Of a DNA stretch of 64,000 nucleotides, positions 1 to 10,974 are shown in pieces; position 1 is the stretch's first letter, and each line of letters begins with the position of its first letter. The position numbers were made by a program, and so were the translations under genes. The notes below the pieces were generated by a model. That model saw only the letters and a program-made list of their open reading frames with translations, searched no databases and was not told the origin of the DNA. This stretch comes from Pseudogymnoascus destructans (taxonomy: Eukaryota > Ascomycota > Leotiomycetes > Thelebolales > Thelebolaceae): assembly GCF_001641265.1 (NCBI RefSeq), contig NW_020167533.1:1054001-1118000 (forward strand), in the 5' to 3' direction.

Positions 1-1399
1 GTTATCCCCATCATCTGCGCCACTGTATTCCTAATCGTAGTACTGCTCGGCATGGCGTCAGTTTTTGAATCGTCCTCCTCGCTGTTGTTGTCGTGACGGC
101 AACGCCCTGAACTCGCTCGTATGCGTCCTTTGTGTCGGTATGCACTATTCGTAGTGCAGCTTTCACTGGTAGATCGCCCACGGAGGTATCTGGCAGCGGG
201 CAGTATCCGCGTCTAAAACCTCGATCTCGAAAGTCGCCGTGGTCGTCGAATGCCCTATCCTCTTCCGTTCTTCTATTCGCTTCACTTCCTTCAACTTCAC
301 TTTTTTTCAACTCTTTGTCCTTCTTTTGCGGTGGCTGTAACTTTGTATGTATAACTCCAAATAGTACTGGAATAGAAGTGGGCATGAGGCGGGGTCGCGG
401 GGCTGGGCTAGGTACCTGCCACTAACTGTCCCGTCCGTGCTGGGGTTAGTGACTTCAGCCTCACCTCACCTCACGCCTTATTAGGTGCGTTGGTCACGTG
501 CGCAATATAAATTTGAGTGGGGGTAAGTGGTTCTTTGGAAGGAGAAGAGAGGGGGGTTTATCTATACTCTTGTGGTATCTTCTACAGGAGATGTAGGTGG
601 GAGAAAGGAATATTTTTGGTTAGTGGTTGGTTTGTTCTCGTGGAAAATAAAATAAATTCTCTCTATGATAAAATATATAATTTACACAGTAAATCCATAC
701 GTCATATATACTTCTTACAATATTTGCTGTGTCTAATGCATATAAAATACATTTGAATAAAACAAACCAGCGGTTTATGCTTTATTTTTCAAATCCTAGC
801 GTTAGTTTCCCCCCTTTCTGTATTTTCTACAAGACCACATGGCTAAAGGAGAAAAACGGCACATCCACGCCTCATCGATCACCATCATACACATAAAATT
901 ATCACATAGCTGAAGAAACTTCATACTCTTCGCTCTAGCTATAGCCACCACTCAAGACCACCACTCGCTTTTCCCCCTTCCCATCTACCAATGCCCAAGC
1001 AAGCACTCCTTTCCCAAAAATTAGCCGCCCCCCTTCCCACCCCAGCATACCGTAAAATAACAAAAACTCAGCCAATAACACCGAGAAGAGTAACTAATGT
1101 GCAAAAGTGTACGCCGCGCTGTATGCAATGCATGTTTTATCGAAGCCGATAGTCGATAATCCGATGTTGACTCCTTTCCCACCCCTTCCTGTTCCATTCC
1201 CACTGCCGTTCCCATCCCAAACACAGGGATCGAAATCATCGATTGGAAATCTGTAAAGTGTTGAATGGGAACGCAGTGGAGATGGTGACCCACCCGCTTC
1301 TGTCTGTATGCTGCCTCTCGAATACTCCACACAATCCGCGCCGAAAAATCGGTGAGTCGTCATAAAACCAACCCATTTTTCCGCGGCAAAGTAAACTCG
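1..1399. other. Intergenic region, no supported gene
   Basis: No recognisable gene. A 124-codon frame on the minus strand (11-385) and an overlapping one on the plus strand (132-425) are open, but neither shows a recognisable domain. The minus-strand frame is rich in charged residues and could be a first exon of a gene running off the window. From about 640 to 780 the sequence is AT-rich, and the rest is ordinary non-coding DNA next to the 3' end of the RING gene. Confidence 0.5.
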
Positions 1400-2598
1400 T
1401 CACATAAACACTCCAACCCAGAACTTCTTATCCCCAATCTCGCTCGTGCAGTCATCGACCGCACACAGTGGGACCTTCCTCGCACCACTCTGCACCTCGG
1501 GGAATAAGTTCTTGCTCGTCGACTTCGCGTCCGGCTTGCGGCTCTGGTAGCATTTGTTGCAGTAGACCTGATACCGTGTTAGCACATGCACTCTCTCAAC
1601 GGATTTAATGAGAGAAAGGGAAATACACTTACATGACCACATTCCCTCACCACCCAAAACGGATGCTCCTCCCTATCCTTCCTACTCCTAGCCTTTGCCT
1701 TTGCCGCCGTCTTCCCCGCCGATGTAGGCGTCGTCACCGCAGCCGGCTCCTCAGGTCCAACCACCAACTCCTCGTCGCACGCCGGACAAACAATCACGTC
1801 ATCCTCCTTTGGCGAGCGCGTGAATCCTTCACCCACCGGCGGCGGCGGCACATGCTCTGCCTTCCTCGGCTCCTGTCTCACATGCTCATGGAGCGGAAAC
1901 GTGCGGAACCTCATCGAAGCACCACGCATATGCACCGGGATGGGCCCTATTTCGGATTGTCGTCCCAACACGTACCGCTCCATGTTTCCCTGAAGACTGC
2001 GCCAACTGCCTGGGAACATGTCCGCGAGCCCGCCGAAAAGGAGGCTAGGATTGTCCAGGATCGATTCTGGGGCGTCAATCGGCGGGAGCATGCTGGGGAG
2101 ATGGGGCCACGGATGGCCGGCGTGGTGGCGTGGTGATCGAGGTGGGCGGGGGAGCCGCAGTCGTGAAGGAGGGGCCGACGGTTGTCGTGATGGAAGGGCT
2201 CGCGAGGATACGATCTCGACCTCGTCATCGTCGTCGGATTCGATGCTGATGACGCCCCCAAGGGTCGTGTAATCCGACCGCTCCAGCTGGGGGGGCAGGG
2301 CAGCGCGCTGTGACGAGCGCCGCGACTGTGAGGGCGCGCGCTCATGGTGGTCGTCTGTCAGATCGATGACGGTGGGTTGGCGGTCAAGGCTTGGGCGAGA
2401 TGGGGGATGCCGTGGGTCGAGCATGACGCTGAAGGGCGAGGAGCGTGGAGGGTTGTGCGGATGCGGCGTGCGGCGCTGGCCTGGGGAGTATGTTTGTGTC
2501 TGTGGTGGCGGAGGGGTAGGGAAGGTGAAGGTCGAGCCGGGCAAGGACGGCGAAGGGTCGGCCGAGGGGCGTCTGGCCATGGATATTGAGCTCGACAT
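1400..2598 (-). CDS. RING-finger protein with SUMO-interaction-like motifs (STUbL-like)
   Basis: Two exons, complement(1633..2598) and complement(1400..1567), give about 377 aa. The 65-nt intron has donor GTAAGT and acceptor CAG, and it falls inside the zinc-binding core (CGH | VYCNKC). The N-terminal 260 residues are low-complexity (Pro, Ser, Arg). They contain VIDLTDD at residues 77-83 and an acidic-flanked VEIVSS near 127, both resembling SUMO-interacting motifs. The C-terminal RING-type pattern is CPAC, then CGHVYCNKC, then a final Cys pair (CAVDDC). A RING plus SIMs is the architecture of SUMO-targeted ubiquitin ligases such as Slx5/Rfp1/Slx8, which act on sumoylated nuclear proteins. 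The spacing between the first Cys pair and CGH is long because of a charged Lys/Arg insert. The RING-like fold is fairly sure. The STUbL role is inference. Confidence 0.75.
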
Positions 2599-5423
2599 TT
2601 CGCCGAAGGTTCGCTGAGAAGAGTTTGTTAGTCTTTTGGGTCTTGTTTCCGCAGGGACGAGGGCTGGGGCTACATACCTTATTGTGGCTGCGTTGGCTTT
2701 CTGTCATTGTAGAGACGGCTCATCTCATTCCCTTATGGTCACAGACGCGAGAGTTACCGCCGGCGACTTGGGCGGCGTATGGCGTTGTCGACAGAGTGAA
2801 TATATAGAGAATCCGAAGTGGCGTTGACAGTCGTCGACAGTCGTTGGCAGTCGTTGGCAGTCGTTGGTGGTCGTGGACGTCGTCAAGGCGAAAGTGGTAT
2901 GTGGGTAAGTGGGTTGTGGAGTGGAGGGTTGGTGGATGTAGCGGTTATCGCCATAGGCGGTGGTTGTTTCTCCAGGCGTGGTCGGAGATGGTCGCCTTCG
3001 GCGGTCCGCCTTTCTGGTCCAGCAGTGGCCCTGTCGCCGGTGGCTTTAGAGAGGAGGGAAGTACCTTTGTATTGTAAAATGGCGTGTGAAGTACCTCGGA
3101 TTGGATGTTGGAGGAGTGAAGCCTGGTTCGCTTATGATTGGCGATAAGAGCGGTGATGATTTTTGGAAAAGAAATTAAAATCTTCCAGTGGCACGTGCAA
3201 CACGTGATCACGCTTTTATTGGGGTTTATATCACGTGAGTATATACTATGCGAATGATGGATCTTACGGACTGGAGATTACAGACTGGGGACCTTGGAGG
3301 CAACAGACCTGCAGATTGGGGAGGCCTCATAGATCGGAGACTCATATACCATACTCCAGTCTTCCCAGGCTATAGATATTGAGTCATGAAGCCTCACGGA
3401 CCAGAGTCTCTGCTGATTCACAGTTTGCCAAGATATTGAGACCGCAAGCCCTATAGAAGGCAGATCTTGCTAACCACAACCTCACAGACCACAGACTCCA
3501 GACACAGGGCTCCAACCAACAGACTCAAGACAGCAGATTTCGCAGTCAACAGCGTACCTGGCCAGCTGTACAGGATCAGACCTAATACTCAGTGTCCCTG
3601 TCATCCTCCGGCATTCGTCCCGGAGGCAAATCTTTTTTTCTCTCTTATATTCTTATATTATGTTTTGTTTGTTGCAGGTGGAGGCGACCTGAAAACAAAA
3701 ACGTCCAACTCATCGGTTGCTCCACCAATAGACCCAGCCGCAGGGGAGTCGGAGTGGTGGTGTGTTAGCCCAGCGCGCATACGTACGTCTGTTCCAACAT
3801 GTCCGCGGCGCTGAAGTATTGCCCATCCACAGTCTTACAGTACTGTAGAGGATGTCCATTCATAGTGGCAGATGATGTCTATCCACACTCCCAAAGATGC
3901 CATGCCAATCGTCTGTCCACTGGGATTCCGACCAAGCGCTCGTACTCGTCTCTTCGGCGCCGGAATGACCGGAATGACAGACCCAACGCGGTGGTGTCCG
4001 TACAGTACACTACAGGCATGCCGCCCTCTCCAAGACGGCGTCCCGATCCAGAAGAGGCGAGGCGTAAGCCTGACGCCAAGGAGCGCTGGATGCCGATGGG
4101 CTGGGCTGGGACGATGAGGGGGCGAGTTAGTGAATGTGCCTGTTCATCTTATTGTTGGAAGCCACACAGACGCCACATTGGAAAGTCGCTCAGGCTGGGA
4201 TGGATGGGAGTTGTGTGTGGCAAGTTCACTGTACGTACTCCGTACTCTCACACCCTTTCACATCGCCTCCCATCCCTTGCCACACCACGGGCTCTCTCAT
4301 CCTGGCGATGTCAACAATGATTGACGCGGCGCCGACAGAGCGACAAGAAGAGGGGGAGAGCAAGAAGCATGGGCGCGTGACCACCCGCAATTGCCCTGCC
4401 CAGACCTTAGTACTATGGGTGGATATGGTGGATGGTGGACATGGTGGATATGGTGGATGGTGGACATGGTGGATGGTGGACATGGTGGATGGTGGACATG
4501 GTGGATGGTGGGCATGGTGGATGGTGGACGTGGTGGATGGTATTATGTGGAGTCCGTATTATGTGGATATGGTGGATAAACCACGTCGGGCCGTATTTTT
4601 CCGATATTTCCTTTCTTTTTGGGACCAAGGGCGGGAAATGACCGCCCTGCTCCCCGTCCCTTCCCTGCCGAGTTTGTTCTCCACCTTCACTCCATCTCCA
4701 TCACTCCATCACTCCATCACTCCATCACTCCATCACTCCCTCGTCCCTTCCCTTGCCCCACACTCCGCGTTGGCCCCAGTCCCTCGTTCCCAGTCAGTCC
4801 TCCCCTTTCGTCCACTCACAGCCCTTGCGGCAGCTAGCCCTCTCTAGCTGCCGCAACGTCTCTCCTCGCCTCTTCTTTCCCTCTTTCCCTTTCCCTCTTT
4901 CCCTCTTTCCCAATGCGGCCTGGCTGATGTCTGGCTAGTATCCTGGGTGTGAGCCTGTCATGCTCTTGCTCTTAGTCGCGGTTCAAACTTACCTTTAAGA
5001 TGCCGGTCCTGCCCAATGCGACTACTTTACCAGACTACTAACCACTCTGCTCCACTACCCATCACCAACAGGCACACGACCACCTCACGACCACCTCACG
5101 ACCACCTCACGACCACCTCACGACCACCTCGAAGACGCTGTTATCTGTGAACACCCTACACCCTCAACTCTTCTCTCATCCTCAAGGCCTCATATCTGCT
5201 TCGTCTTTCAGAGCACTATATCCATATCATCGACGACGACATATATCTCTGACGACGCCCCTCACCTCTCTCGACACACACGACCACTCCAGCAGATCAC
5301 CAATGAGTGAGCGAAATCGTGTCCTCGTCTTTGTTGAGGCGATGAACACGCCTCTATAGCACGGCTCACCCGCATCTAGCGGCCAAAGGAACCAAAACCA
5401 TAACCACATACCGAAACACCGGC
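2599..5423. other. Long intergenic region with several simple tandem repeats
   Basis: No gene is supported. At 2828-2870 there are short repeats of a CAGTCGTTGG-like unit. From 3250 to 3540 there is a run of imperfect phrases built on 'cagactgga/cagattgg'. At 4424-4541 there is a tandem array of GGATGGTGGACAT-like units, which creates a spurious Trp/Gly-rich frame. At 4690-4740 a 9-bp unit (CCATCACTC) repeats, and at 5076-5130 there are five copies of an 11-bp unit, ACGACCACCTC. CT-rich DNA just before 5424 looks like the promoter or 5' UTR of the next gene. Confidence 0.6.
5076..5130. repeat. 11-bp tandem repeat, 5 copies (ACGACCACCTC)
   Basis: Five head-to-tail copies of the unit ACGACCACCTC are seen directly, about 300 bp upstream of the next gene. 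This is probably a promoter-region minisatellite with no coding role. Confidence 0.9.
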
Positions 5424-6317
5424 ATGACCACGACCACCACCTACCACTGGGTCAACACCCTCACCTCCTCCCTCACCCCGACAACCTTCACCTTCACCTT
5501 CGTCCTCACACCCCCTAGCAAATATACGTTTACTTCCAAACCCCCCCCCACACCACCCCGCCCCACTCCATTCAAACGCCGCCGACCCCTCTGGGATGTC
5601 GATGGCTCCCCACACCCCACAAAGAAGAAGCGCCGCCTGCGCCTAGGCCTTGTCACCTCCCGCCTCTCCCGCCCCTACTCGGCTCCGGCAAGCAACATCG
5701 CCGACCGCGGTGTCGCCCGTGTTGGCTCTGCTACATGGCTTGTCCCCCGCCGCCCCGAGCAGAACGAACTCTGCAAGGCCGCCATCATGAACCGCGTCCG
5801 CCAGCGCCTGTGTCTCTTGAAAGCGGCACAGGCGAAACAACCGCCGCCCGCTAGCGTCCCACAGAAACGGACACACTCGCAGCTCGTCTCTGCACTTGCA
5901 CTGCGCGACGTTGTGGCACCGATGGCTAGGACGTACGAGGTTCCATCCCAGCTTCCACCTTCGCCGCTTGGGCTGTCGAATTATGACGCGCTCGATCTGG
6001 AGGAAGAGGAGGGGCTAGGGATGGATAGGGAGGGAGAGGATATCGATGCAGATATGAGTGGGTGTGGCCGCGGATACTATAGCGATTTCAGCGTCAGGCG
6101 GTCTCCGCGCCCGGAAGGGGAGGACTACGATTACCTCGACGAGCTAGATGGGATTCCACCCTTGTCGCTGGCGGAGGAACCACCACCGTTGCCGCAGCTG
6201 CCGCCATTGTCGATTGCAAAGGCGGAGGCGGGGCAACTGGATGAGAAGGTTAGGGTGGGGATGGATGTCTATACTGCGGGGCCAGCTCATGGAGCAGGGA
6301 CATATGTACTGGCTTAG
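5424..6317 (+). CDS. Conserved fungal hypothetical protein, nuclear-type
   Basis: Single-exon frame of 297 aa. The N-terminus is Thr/Pro-rich. Two basic clusters follow, FKRRRP near residue 50 and KKKRRLRL near residue 68, which look like nuclear localisation signals. Next comes a region (VTSRLSRPYSAPASNI, then a PEQNELCKAAIMNRVRQRL helix) whose style I associate with a conserved but unnamed Pezizomycotina family. The C-terminal half is acidic, with EEEEGLG and a DYDYLDELDGIPPLS segment, and Pro-rich. No catalytic motif is visible. Codon use is strongly C/G-ending and lacks internal stops. The function is unknown. A role in the nucleus, for example as a transcription cofactor, is only inferred from the basic and acidic composition. 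Confidence 0.75.
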   Translation: MTTTTTYHWVNTLTSSLTPTTFTFTFVLTPPSKYTFTSKPPPTPPRPTPFKRRRPLWDVDGSPHPTKKKRRLRLGLVTSRLSRPYSAPASNIADRGVARVGSATWLVPRRPEQNELCKAAIMNRVRQRLCLLKAAQAKQPPPASVPQKRTHSQLVSALALRDVVAPMARTYEVPSQLPPSPLGLSNYDALDLEEEEGLGMDREGEDIDADMSGCGRGYYSDFSVRRSPRPEGEDYDYLDELDGIPPLSLAEEPPPLPQLPPLSIAKAEAGQLDEKVRVGMDVYTAGPAHGAGTYVLA

Positions 6318-6524
6318 TCGAGTGGGCATCTTCACGGGTTGGCGACGGGCGGGCAGGCAGCATGGGGATCATTGCATGGACATGGAAATGAGAAAAAGCT
6401 GGGAGTTGGGCCTCCCCTGCATGAATGAACGGAGTAGGATAAAAATGACATTTCTGCTTTGATACCCACACTTCGTCTGTCTCGAGACTTGGCCTTGGCT
6501 GATTTATTCGTCGATTCCCTCCCT

Positions 6525-7154
6525 CTACTGATGCAATAGCTTCTCTGCCCGGTCAAGCGCGATATCGCACATTGCCTACCCTCATCAGCAAACCACTCCA
6601 CTCCACTACCAACCCCCAGTTGACGTGACCCCACGCAGCAAGCGCAACCAAAAATGACAGGATAGGATACACACCTTAATCCCTTCTTCCCTCTCCAGTC
6701 CCCCATCCCCTCTGTCAATCCTCTCCCGCATATTCTTCATAATCTCTCCCCTCCCTCGCCCATTAACAAACACCACATACCGCAACCCCGGGAACTTGGC
6801 CCCATACTCCGCATTCAACGCCGCCAATTGCCGAGCCTCCTCCTCGCCACCACCTAACTGCGCCTGTTCAGCAGCTGACTGTGCGCTATCCACCTTCTTG
6901 GCCCCGAGGCGGGGGTGAGCGCCTAGGATTGCATCGAGTTGCTTGGCGTCTGCTGGGGAGCCAGATGTGGAGAGTGCAGTGAGCTGGGAGCGGATGGCGG
7001 CGATGAGAGCGGGGTAGGAGAGGACGGGGCGGGCGAAGAGGGGGAGGGAGAGCGCGCGCAGTGGGGGGGAGGGCTCAAAGAGCAGGTCGAGGATGTGAGT
7101 TTGGTCGCTTGGGGAGAGGGAGGGGAGGGTGGTTGCGGGTGGGCGGGGGAACAT
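6525..7154 (-). CDS. OHCU decarboxylase (urate degradation)
   Basis: Two exons, complement(6675..7154) and complement(6525..6575), give 176 aa. The 99-nt intron has donor GTGTGT and acceptor TAG, and the phases close exactly. The second exon supplies the family's C-terminal helix (CDIALDRAEKLLHQ). The enzyme is 2-oxo-4-hydroxy-4-carboxy-5-ureidoimidazoline decarboxylase. It makes S-allantoin in the uricolytic pathway after urate oxidase and HIU hydrolase. The diagnostic HPRLG motif lies near residue 80, followed by the EEEARQLAALNAEY helix and the FPGLRYVVFVNGRGR segment, which is the usual signature. The length fits the family. Unspliced translation would end in an unrelated tail, so the intron is needed. 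It is transcribed divergently from PRP19 with about 330 bp between the starts. Confidence 0.93.
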
Positions 7155-7482
7155 TGTTGCGGGTGTGGTGTGAATTGGATAGATGGGTGGTACCGGTTGA
7201 TTGAAAGATAAGGAGAGCTGGACCGGATTGGATTGAGAATAAATGAAATAAATAAATACCTATCTACAGCGCATGCGGGGAGGTTTATATGATAAAACCC
7301 CCCCCACGCACGCCTCGGAACTCGCCTAAGCTGAATTCGCACTAGCGCCGAAATCCGCGACTGCGACGTCGAAAGATTGTTTAGGGCCTGAAGCTGGCTG
7401 GGCTAGCTGACGAAGCACGAAGCACACTCGCAACTCCACCACAACCTTCAACAACAGACACTGATCTACTACGAGACCAACT

Positions 7483-9078
7483 ATGTTGTGCGCAAGTAAG
7501 TGGCATTCAATTGGCGATGGGATATTGGGGCGCGTCTAACCTAACTGTCCGTAGTTTCCGGCGAAGCGCCACAGGACCCTGTGGTCTCGACGAAATCAGG
7601 TAATGATTCCACCACCACTTACCTCCTCCCCAAGCTCAACCGTCTAACTCCTCTCCAGGCAACGTCTTCTCCCGCGCCCTCATCGAATCCCACATCTCCA
7701 CCCACGGCACCGACCCAATCACCTCGGAGCCCCTCACCGTAGACGACCTCATCCCCATCAAGACCTCCCGCATCGCCCCCCCCCGGCCTCCAACCCACAC
7801 CTCCATCCCCGCCCTCCTCTCAACCTTCCAATCCGAATGGGACGCCCTCGCCCTCGACTCCTTCACCCTCCGCCAGCAACTCGCGCAGACCCGCCAGGAA
7901 CTCTCAACAGCGCTCTACCACCACGACGCCGCCGTCCGCGTCGTCGCACGCCTCACCCGCGAACGCGACGAGGCCCGCGAGGCTCTCTCGAATGTCGGAA
8001 TTGCGCCCTCCGGTGCAGGCGACGCGATGCAAATTGATAACGCCGGACTCCCGTCCGAAATCGTCGAGCGTGTTGAGGAGGCACAGGGTCGTCTGTCGAA
8101 GGGGCGCAGGAAGCGCGCTGTCCCAGCGGCATGGGCTACCCGCGCAGACATCGCGGCGTATGAAGTCGTAGCAAAGGCCGAGGCCGGCGATGCGGCTTTC
8201 GTGGATGTGAATGCCGCAGGGACGCAGGCGCTCGTGGGAGGCAGCGACGGGGCAGCTGTCGTGGATGTTCAGACCGGGGCGGTGGCAGAGACGCTAGCGA
8301 AGGGCGAATCTGTCGCGGCTGGTGCATGGGCCGGCGAAAAGGCCGTGCTGCTTGTTAAGGCTGGAAAAGGTGGCGTGGTGAAGGTGTTTGAGGGTGCAAA
8401 GGAGGTTGGGGCCATCGCGGCGCATGCGGGGCCTGTGAATGGCGTTGCGGTGCATCCGACGGGCGATGTTGTCGCGTCGGTTGGCAAGGATAAGAGTTTT
8501 GTTGTGTATGACCTTGAGAGTACGAAGGCGGTCGCGCAGGTCTATACTGAGAATGGTGAGTCCCCTTTCACCCCACTAATCAGAAAGGAGAGCAATGCTG
8601 ACACCCGCCAGAACTCACAGCTTGCGCCTTCCACCCAGACGGCCACCTCCTCGCCGTTGCCCACCAAGGCACCCTCAGCATGTACCACACTACCACTCTC
8701 ACCTTCGCCGCCTCCTTCCCCCTCCCATCTCCCGCGCCTATTTCCGCTATCTCTTTCAACCAAAACGGCATCTGGGTCGCCGCCGCCACCGCGTCCGGCG
8801 TTACTGTCTTTGACCTTCGCAAGGAGGGCGCTGAGGCCGTCGTTAAGGAGTTTGAGGGAAGTGGTATTAGTGGCGTGCAGTGGGATTACTCGGGACAGTT
8901 TTTGGGATTCGTGGGCAAGGAAGGCGTTGTGGTGCAGGCGTGGTTGAAGAAGGAAAAGAGGTGGGAAGAGGGGCTGAGGAGTGCAGTCAGGGGGAGTGCG
9001 GTGGGTTGGGGAGCAAAGGGGAGGAGGGTGTTGGTTGTTGGAGGGGAGGGAGTCAGTGTTTTGGGCGCAAAGGAGTGA
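7483..9078 (+). CDS. PRP19: Pre-mRNA-processing factor 19 (U-box E3 ligase, NTC core)
   Basis: Four exons: 7483..7495, 7555..7599, 7659..8555, 8612..9078. The product is 473 aa. All three introns are 56-59 nt with GT...AG ends, and the tiny first exon encodes only MLCA. The N-terminal U-box (MLCAISGEAPQDPVVS, then SRALIESHI and DPITSEPLTVDDL) carries the E2-binding surface. It is followed by the coiled-coil tetramerisation segment (LRQQLAQTRQELSTALYHHDAAVRVVARL) at about residues 85-130, then a WD40 propeller from about residue 185 to the end. Prp19 is the ubiquitin ligase and scaffold of the NineTeen Complex that activates the spliceosome, and it also acts in DNA repair. The length fits fungal homologues. 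The start ATG is fixed by the conserved first residues. Confidence 0.96.
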
Positions 9079-9866
9079 GTGTTTACCGAGATAGGGGTTG
9101 TGAAGACGGTGTAATTGAGACGCTTGTACGAGTACCAAGCAGACTGGACTGAAGAGGCGGCAAGGCACGGCGTATATGCTTTTTTCCCTTTGTATACTGG
9201 CGGTTCCGGAAATGGATAGGCGGACATGTGTAGCAATACAAACGAATCTTGTGGAGTGAAATACAAAAAGGCGTTCGTCTTCGTTTTTACTATCACCTTC
9301 ATACTGAGAATGTTGCAATCAACACAACTGATGCAGAGGGGCCTATAGATGTCAATCATTATGAATTCTTTTCCTATTCTATCCTATACTATCTATCACT
9401 ACTCTGTATTCCCCACCACCCACGCCGCCACCATCCACGCACCCATGGCTATAATGCCTATACTCAAGAGGGTTCCCAATCGCAAGTCCCAAAACAACCC
9501 AAACAGGTCCCAAAAAATGCACCGCCCATCAGCGAAACACAGACGTGACACACGCACGCCGAATTACAAAGGTCGTTGAAGAAGAAGGAAAAGCAGCCGG
9601 AAGAAATATCATGAGTTCGAGTGTGGCGATTATCGTGGGCATGTATGATTAAATGTAGCCGAGTCTACTGCCGGTTTATAGTAAAGAAAGTCCGAAAACG
9701 CCGTTGAGCCGCGCTATGCAAGTATGAGAAAGGAGAAGGCGAGAAGTAAAGATCCGAACGACGCTGGCGCGTGCTATTCTTGAAAACTGGCGAGTTTCGT
9801 TTCAGACGCAGCATGCTCGCTGGCTCGAAAGAACGATGCAAAAAGCGAAATGGATGGACAACGCGC
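9079..9866. other. Intergenic, 3' ends of PRP19 and CHS7
   Basis: Convergent gene ends face each other here. AT-rich 3'-UTR-like sequence surrounds 9170-9420. I see no repeat, RNA gene or convincing frame. Confidence 0.6.
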
Positions 9867-10974
9867 TTAATAGCTGAAACCGCCATAATTCGAGTTCCGC
9901 GGCGGCGCACCGGCAATGCTGCTGGCGTAGTCGCCGTCCTGGTAGATGGTTGTGCGGCGATCATCGTCGGGGAGGAGGCCTTTGACCTCCCAGTTGTTGG
10001 CCTTAGTGCCGACTGAGAACTCAAGGTCCTCGCGCGTGATAGAGTCCCAGTACTGAGTCGCGTTAGATTGGGATATATGACAGAAAGAGGGAAAATTTAC
10101 CTTGTATACCATCATAACGGCGAGAAGATTGCAGATGGTGGTGAAGAAGACGCCGTCGAGGTAGTGCTGGACTTTTCGGCAGATGGTGTTGGAGACGGCA
10201 TATAGGATGACCTGGCCAACGATGAGGAAGCCAGCGCCGAAGGAGAGGTCGCCGAGTGGCCAGCGGTCCTGCAGGGTGTTGAGCACAAGGATGAACTGCA
10301 TGACGATGTATACAGCGAGGCAGATGGCCGAGATGAGGTACAGGACCACGAAGAGGCCGATGGTCTTGGTGGGACCGAGGCCGGCCCAGCTCTTGAACGT
10401 CGCCAGCGAGACAAGGAACGTGATGACGAAGAAGGCGAAGGAGATGCTGCGTAGGAGCCAGACAGAGAGCGTGGTGCCGTCCTCATATAGCTGGAACCCG
10501 ACGAAACCGTTGATGAGCAGGCACACACACAACGCCGACGCGAGGCCAGCCTGCACGGCTACAAAGTAGGAATACGGATCCGATCCTGGAGGGACGACGC
10601 CGGAGTCGATGCACAGCGATATGAAGGTCAGGAGCATGTAAATGTAGAAAAACGTCGTGATTTCTTTGCGACCTATTTATAGAACATGAGCGCGCTGACA
10701 CGGGAAACGGTTTGGGGAAGGGTAAACACAACGTACCGACTGCGGTGAACTTGGAGCGGACGTGGAGGACCATTATGACGGCCATGATGAGGGCGGCAAT
10801 GTGGGCAAAGGACGTGGCGGGCTGGAAGATGATGGTGTTCGCAAGCTCGACATTGCGGGCATAACAGTCAGGCTCTATCCCAACACCCAAGTCAATGTTG
10901 CTGATGCTGCCCACAAGGGCGCACAATGGTATGGGCGCATTGCGGCAGATCGTGTCGAAGTCTCCAAAGCCCAT
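9867..10974 (-). CDS. CHS7: Chitin synthase export chaperone Chs7
   Basis: Three exons, complement(10737..10974), complement(10101..10672) and complement(9867..10052), give 331 aa. The introns are 64 and 48 nt with exact phase closure. The start MGFGDFDTICRNAPIPLCAL matches the conserved N-terminus of the Chs7 family, so the longer upstream in-frame extension is not used. The body contains about seven hydrophobic segments, for example FAHIAALIMAVIMVLHV, YFVAVQAGLASALCVCLLING and FAFFVITFLVSLATF. The tail is hydrophilic and cytosolic-like, ending in PPRNSNYGGFSY. The protein sits in the endoplasmic reticulum and is required for exit of the Chs3-type chitin synthase, and so for cell-wall chitin. 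The length agrees with the family (about 320-350 aa). Confidence 0.94.

Noticed and set aside
11..385. 124-codon minus-strand frame at the window edge
   Set aside because: It is charged and plausible in composition but overlaps an equally open plus-strand frame, has no recognisable motif and no clear splice partner within the window.
4134..4847. 237-codon plus-strand frame with Trp/Gly/Met/Val/Asp-rich repeats
   Set aside because: The frame is created by a GGATGGTGGACAT tandem repeat that is open in several frames on both strands. It has no domain and no codon bias.
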